From: Ganoderma boninense
Lineage: Eukaryota; Basidiomycota; Agaricomycetes; Polyporales; Polyporaceae
Length of the DNA: 64,000 nucleotides
NCBI GenBank assembly: GCA_002900995.3
Contig: CM035304.1
Span: 4,542,134-4,606,133 of the forward strand
Direction: 5' to 3'
Shown: positions 58,920 through 64,000 of the stretch, piece by piece
Position numbering within the stretch: position 1 is the stretch's first letter
Layout of the letters: every line of letters begins with the position of its first letter
Notes under the pieces: model-generated
The model's input: only the letters and a program-made list of their open reading frames with translations
Databases searched by the model: none
What the model was told of the DNA's origin: nothing
Program-made: the position numbers and the translations under genes

Positions 58920-59707
58920 ATGGTACGCCCTTCTACGGCATATATGCACCACCACATTTCGTACTGACCTCGTTCGTAGGCCCCTGCATCCAAGACCACC
59001 AAAAAGGTATGCCCGCCGTCACTGTCACTGTAAAAAGAACAGTCCTCATACGCGCTCGCTTCGTCCTGCCAATCCATCTGGTCCTTCGTTCTCCCTCCCG
59101 TGGCTGCACACGTTCAATACACAGGGAGGCAAGACGCGCTCCGCCCTCCAGGATGTCGTGACCCGCGAATACACCATCCATCTCCACAAGCGTGTCCACG
59201 GTCGCTCGTTCAAGAAGCGTGCTCCCTGGGCCGTCAAGTCCGTCGTCGACTTTGCGCAGAAGGCCATGGGCACCTCGGATGTCCGCATCGACCCCAAGCT
59301 CAACCAGGCTCTCTGGGCGCAGGGTGTCAAGTCTGTCCCTCACCGGATACGCGTCAAGCTTGAGCGTGCGTACTTTCATCCTCATCTATGCGCGTCTTCT
59401 GTGGGGTTCCCCATTCCCCTCGCTCTCTTCTCTCTCTTCCATTAATACCCGGTCTTTCACTGGCTTGGGAGGAGAGAGAACAGAGGTGTGAGGCGTCCGA
59501 CTTCGTTCGGAGATGCTAATCAGGTCTGTGATCGTGCCATAGGCAAGCGTAACGACGAGGAGAACGCCAAGGAGAAGCTTTTTACCTACGCCAGCTACGT
59601 CCCAGTTGACTCCTTCAAGGTTCGCTTCATCATCCCTATCCGATGCTCAAGATCTGATGTAAATTATGCTGCAGGGTCTTGAAACCGTTGTCGTTGACAC
59701 CGAGTAA
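58920..59707 (+). CDS. RPL31: 60S ribosomal protein eL31
   Basis: Component of the large ribosomal subunit near the tunnel exit. The start codon stands alone: exon 1 contributes only ATG (58920-58922), followed directly by the donor gtacgc. After ttcgtag, exon 2 encodes APASKTTKK. After cacag, exon 3 (about 59126-59365) encodes [20 protein letters not shown] and [20 protein letters not shown], then [21 protein letters not shown] 177-bp intron leads to [20 protein letters not shown], and a last exon gives [10 protein letters not shown] and TAA at 59705-59707. Sequence and length agree with fungal eL31 throughout. Confidence 0.95.
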
Positions 59708-60754
59708 ACTTTCCCGTTGCTGTTATGTCACTTATGATGTCGTCCCCTGCTCGAGTGTCATAACTCTGGGCAGGACGGATGGGAGGTCCGTCCACTGTAT
59801 TATGCCTTGCCCTGCGCCACATTCGTTCAGTCACACCTGTTACGTACTGCCCATATGCTATGCGAAGCAACCCAAAACGCACTCCCGTTTTCCTTGTGTG
59901 TTGGCATCCTATCGTGTGCCAGCTTGACAAGCCAATGGACGGTTCTACTTGACAGGTACGTTGACATCTGGCCCTGAACGCAGCCCTCTTGTTAGAGGTG
60001 AGGGCTGTTTTTCCCCGCTCTTGGCTCAATTTGGCGGCCCATGGTGACCCATTGTGGTTTAGAACGTTCAGGCTCGGGTTGATGCGCAGAGATCGTGCAT
60101 GATGGTTAAACTTGAATCTGACTTGATTATTCACCAGCCCTCAGGAAGCGGAGGCCAGGTTTGGAATTTCCGCTTGACATTGTTGGAATTTCCTGCCGCC
60201 AATTCCATTCGCAAGATTACCGCGACATGAGTTCTGGAGCCGGGTACCTGCGCAACTGGCGCGGGATGCGTCCTGAGTTCATGGCGTCACGTCCATGTCA
60301 CACTGAATACGATTGAAGAAGTCGCGCGCTTACCGCCCGTTTCTCAACCTTTCCAACCCTCAGCCAGTGGCGGAGGAGGGAACGATCAAGAAAGCACCAC
60401 CGGTGGGGGTAATCTCTAGGATGAAGAGCGTTGAAGAGTGCCCACTGCCGACCGGTGCGGGATTTAGTGCACGTCTCGACCCACTTGTGCCCATTGGGAA
60501 TGTGTTTTTGGCGTGTTGAAAGCGACAGCGTGGCATCAGATTCAAATTCGTGAGTTATTGCAATTCAGTTGCCTGACAAATACAAAGCCACTGACCGTTT
60601 ATTCTGTTTCCCTCTCATTCCCCGTCCGCTGTCTTCGGCCATCACGGTCACGACTGGAGAAAGATAGGAACTTAAAACGGAGCTCTGTTCCCACCCGAGT
60701 CATCGTCTTCGAGCCTCCGCCGACGTACTAAAGACGCTTTCAGACAAAGATGCA
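59708..60754. other. Stretch without a recognisable gene
   Basis: 3' flank of eL31 followed by low-information sequence. No motif-bearing frame. Confidence 0.45.
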
Positions 60755-61228
60755 GTGGGGAACGTAGCGGTGGCCGCCACTGTGACGCACTCCACGGGTA
60801 CGTGGCCACTAGTTGGGATCGAGAATCCCTCTGTACTCACGCGAGGTAAGCCTCAAGTTATGGATAAATCAGAGGGCTGGGATACGACTCAGGTTTATAG
60901 GCGGACGCCGCTGTCGAATGATTTTTCGATTCTCGGTGCCGTAAACTTGCTGAGCGATTGGACAGGATATGACCCGACGTGGTTTCATGGTCGCTTCTAT
61001 GCATACCGCTACATCCAGTCTTCGTGCCAATACCTCAAGCACAACGTCGTCGCAAGAAAATTCTTAGAGCACTGGGCGCACCCCCCGGGCCGATGGGTTT
61101 ACTTCGTGAGTGCGGCACAACCTGGTACTCCCTCCTGGATGCCCCGGCAACTGTCGTCGGACAATCAATTTCATTGTCCAACGACAGTTTGCGGGGAAGC
61201 TGATTTCGTAACGATAACCACGAGATAG
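60755..61228 (+). CDS. Unidentified 157-codon ORF
   Basis: The frame starts MGNVAVAATVTHSTGTWPLV and includes LLSDWTGYDPTWFHGRFYAY and FLEHWAHPPGRWVYFV. Aromatic-rich composition is unusual for a random frame here, but I recognise no family and see no introns. A strong hairpin (61149-61189) sits inside its 3' part, and the flanks give no context. It may be chance or part of a decayed gene. Confidence 0.2.
   Translation: MGNVAVAATVTHSTGTWPLVGIENPSVLTRGKPQVMDKSEGWDTTQVYRRTPLSNDFSILGAVNLLSDWTGYDPTWFHGRFYAYRYIQSSCQYLKHNVVARKFLEHWAHPPGRWVYFVSAAQPGTPSWMPRQLSSDNQFHCPTTVCGEADFVTITTR
61149..61189. repeat. 17-bp hairpin with a 7-nt loop
   Basis: Bases 61149-61165 pair with 61173-61189 (16 of 17 positions complementary), and the flanking CCCCG/CGGGG bases extend the stem imperfectly. 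Confidence 0.8.
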
Positions 61229-61948
61229 CTTTCCCGTTACGTCGATGCAGAGCTGGCGATGCGTTCCAGCTCGTAATGTGAGGTCGGGTCGAGCTCGAAC
61301 CTTTAATTACGTATGCGCCCTGACCGGCCAGATAGTATGCCGGGCGTAGAACTTCGGGAAAACTGATCTTAATCGGTTGCTGGTGGGTTCACTGTCCCGG
61401 AAATGTCGTATAGTCGGCGGGGAGAGACCTCATTCTCCGCAGCATCTATTTAGCTGAAGGCGATGGCATTCAACCTACAACCACTTCAACCTCATGACTA
61501 CTGTGCAACCAACGTCAAATGCAGAGGTGTATGCTATCATGAATTCAGCGGTGGAGTGCTTTGCGCTCCTATATTCTACTCGTTGTCGGGCATTCAATCT
61601 GGACCCAGGTGACTACAGTGCTTCGCGGAAAACTTCATCGCTTGCAGATTGACTGTGTTGTACTATCAGTGTGTGACGTTCAGCTGTCAAATTGGACTGT
61701 CCAAGAGCGCGCCTCCTAGCACCCGAGGCTCCGTGCTTTCGCACAGCTCCTGCTCATCGGCTCGGTCATACCTGTATGAGACACCACTGAACACCATGCA
61801 TAGACTGGAGACTGTCTTAGCGATCTCACGTTTCATCGCCCCGGGATGGCTGGAATCTCTGCCTGATGTCGGCATACAGTATAAAGCACACACCTAGCGG
61901 TGACCGAAAGACCATGCCCTCCTCCTCTTCCTCTAACCCACAAGCGAC
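61229..61948. other. Upstream flank of the third P450
   Basis: No gene recognised. Expected to contain the promoter of the P450 starting at 61949. Confidence 0.45.
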
Positions 61949-64000
61949 ATGGGTTTCACTCTACACCTTTACCCCGCCGTCCCATTGATATTTGCCCTCT
62001 TCGCCGTGCTCTATGTCCGCTCGGTGGCGAAGTGGCGCGCACGATCTCGTGGACGGCCCTTGCCCCCGGGTCCGCCGTCTCTCCCTCTAGTCGGAAATCT
62101 GTTCAACATTCCAGGAGACAAGGCGTGGTATGCTTTCCAAGACCTTGCGGCGCAGTACGGTGAGTATAGCGGCCGCGCAGGTGACTCTGAGAGCGCGGTC
62201 AACGACTGATGTCTTTGTCTCTGCCGCTAGGCGATCTCATACACTTCCGGACGTTCGGCCAGTCGACCATCGTCCTGGGAAGTCCGGAGATCATAAACGA
62301 GTACCTCGAGAAGCGTGCATCCAACACGTCCGACAGACCGCAGACCCCTATTATTGAACTGTGAGTGGCCTCGTCTCCGCTCTTCGTAGTTCCATGCATT
62401 AACTTCCACTCGCGCAGCCTCGACCAAGGTACCAACTTCGCTTTGCTACCTTACGGCCAGCAATGGCGGCGATACAGGCGCCATTTCTGGCAGCACTTCA
62501 CTCCTCGCGCCGTGGAGGTGTACCGGACGGTCACACGGGCAGCGGCACACCAATTCCTTGCGCGGCTTGTCCAGCGTCCTTCTGAGCTCAATAACCACAT
62601 CCGTTAGTGAGTGCCGGATTCTCGACGTCGGCAACGGATCTGGAAAAGGCAGCTGATGGATGACTGTCCCGCGTAGCACATTCCTTGCAACTGTCCTGAA
62701 GGTCGTGTACGGCATCGGGCTCAACGAAAACCACGACGCTTACGCAGCGACGTTCGACGTGTCGGCGGAGGGTGTCTCGCAGGGGCTCATCCCCGGCAAG
62801 TACATCGTGGAGTTCCTGCCCTTCTTGAAGCACGTCCCCAAGTGGGTCCCTGGGTTCGGGTTCAAGGCAGACTTCGATCGCTGGCGAGCAGCGGTGAGTG
62901 ACGTGAAGAATGTACCCTTCGCACGTACGAAGGATGCCATGGTGGGTGCCAGCCAGTTGTCGTTGCAATGGATGGATCGTTTTCGCTCAAGACTCGGTTC
63001 AATATTTCGCATTAGGCTCGTGGCGAAGCCTTCGATTCTATCATTGCAAAGACACTGGCGATTGGCGGAGATGATGACGATCTCGAAGACGACCACGAAG
63101 AAATGGTGAAGGGCATAGGGCTTGTGAGCTACGAAGGTGAGCGCTCTTAGTCGTGTCTCTTGGTCCGTACTCCACGAGCTCATGGGCTCCGCCGTTTGTT
63201 TGCAGCTGGAGCAGACACAGTAAATTTCATGATACATTCTTCCTCAAGCATGTAAAAAAAGCTGACCTACGTTTGCAGTCATTTTCCGCCCTCCAAACAT
63301 TCTTCCTCGCCATGTCCCAGTATCCCGACGTACAGAAGAAAGCGCAGGCCGAATTGGATAGCGTGTCGGACCGGGTCGCATGCCCGAGTTCAGCGACATG
63401 GATTCACTAGTATACGTAAATGCCATCATCAAGGAGACCTTGCGATGGCATACCGTCGTTCCGCTATGTGTTGCACACTCGACCGTCGCGGACGACGAAC
63501 TGCGTGGCTACTTCATCCCCGCAGGAACAGTCATACTGCCCAACATATGGTGAGCCGCGTTGCTAGCTCTACGCACACAACCACAACCTCGCTAAAATCC
63601 GACATTTCTGGTGGTCAGGGCCTGCATGCATGACCCGGCAGTATACGAAGACCCCGACAAAGTTCCGCCCCGAACGTTTCATTCGAGACGGAAAGCTCGA
63701 TCCGTCTGTTCAGGATCCGGTCTCGTTCATATTTGGCTTTGGACGAAGGTTCGTGAGGCGGGGCTCGCGGCTACCTGCTAGTAAATGGAACTGACACCAG
63801 TAACTTTAGGATCTGCCCAGGGCGACACTTCGCGCTGGGTTCGTTGTTCATTAATGTCGCCTCTGTCCTCCATGCGTTCGACGTCACGCCAGCTCTCGAT
63901 GCGGATGGCCAACCCGTCGCCATTAAGTATCGTCCTACGTCCGGGTTTATCTCGTATGTCGCTTTCTCTCCTTCGAAGGACATTGAATTTTCGCTGATGG
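61949..64000 (+). CDS. Cytochrome P450 monooxygenase, same subfamily as 44609-46723; partial at right edge, two frameshifts
   Basis: Same exon layout and about the same protein as the P450 at 44609. It has an anchor LHLYPAVPLIFALFAVLYV, hinge [20 protein letters not shown]-helix [33 protein letters not shown]-helix AGADT, K-helix ETLRWH (ExxR), and heme loop [19 protein letters not shown]. Two breaks are visible. Near 63371 one base seems missing between AELDS and MPEFSDMDSLVY, and near 63660 one base seems added in an AAA run, so that DPD must shift frame to reach FRPERF. The sequence ends just after the donor following TSGFIS, so the last exon lies outside. It may be a pseudogene or may reflect base-level errors. 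Confidence 0.85.

Overview
The window looks like nuclear DNA of a filamentous basidiomycete, most likely an Agaricomycete (a polypore-like wood or litter fungus; this rank is inference). Nearly every recognisable gene is cut by short GT-AG introns of about 50-70 bp. The gene set also fits: a fungal NADPH oxidase, COP9 signalosome subunit 1, a CFEM/GPI protein, GH28, an ABCC transporter, a DHHC acyltransferase and a family of closely related P450s. No bacterial-type operon, CRISPR array or rRNA gene was seen.

Layout. 0-1.7 kb (-): a transaldolase-fold protein cut by the window edge, apparently lacking the catalytic residues. 4.4-5.5 kb (-): a bZIP transcription factor. 11.0-12.1 kb (-): a GNAT acetyltransferase. 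16.0-18.1 kb (-): NADPH oxidase, NoxB type. 18.9-21.8 kb (-): secreted GH28 pectin hydrolase. 22.5-22.9 kb: a 73-bp-arm inverted repeat in gene-free DNA. 24.8-31.4 kb (+): a full-length ABCC/MRP transporter with one exceptionally long intron. 31.8-35.2 kb (-): a SAP-like disordered nuclear protein and a DHHC palmitoyltransferase. 35.8-41.6 kb: CSN1 and an unidentified minus-strand gene, flanked by an inverted pair of paralogues of an unrecognised protein family. 42.6-46.7 kb (+): a P450 relic with its heme-binding region deleted, then a near-complete P450. 48.6-50.3 kb (-): histidine acid phosphatase. 51.3-52.2 kb (-): a divergent cyclophilin. 52.8-54.5 kb (+): a four-TM membrane protein. 57.4-58.1 kb (-): CFEM/GPI protein. 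58.9-59.7 kb (+): ribosomal protein eL31. 61.9-64.0 kb (+): a third P450 of the same family, running off the right edge.

The genes do not form one evident pathway. Housekeeping or regulatory genes (CSN1, eL31, DHHC, bZIP, Nox) are mixed with secreted or accessory ones (GH28, acid phosphatase, CFEM, P450s, ABCC) and with long gene-free stretches. The three P450s are at different stages of decay or reading-frame damage. The most unusual signals are the pseudo-transaldolase, the inverted pair of unknown paralogues around CSN1, the damaged P450 set, and two hairpin-type inverted repeats, one of them inside an oversized ABC-transporter intron. All exon boundaries were read by eye and are approximate unless splice sites are stated.
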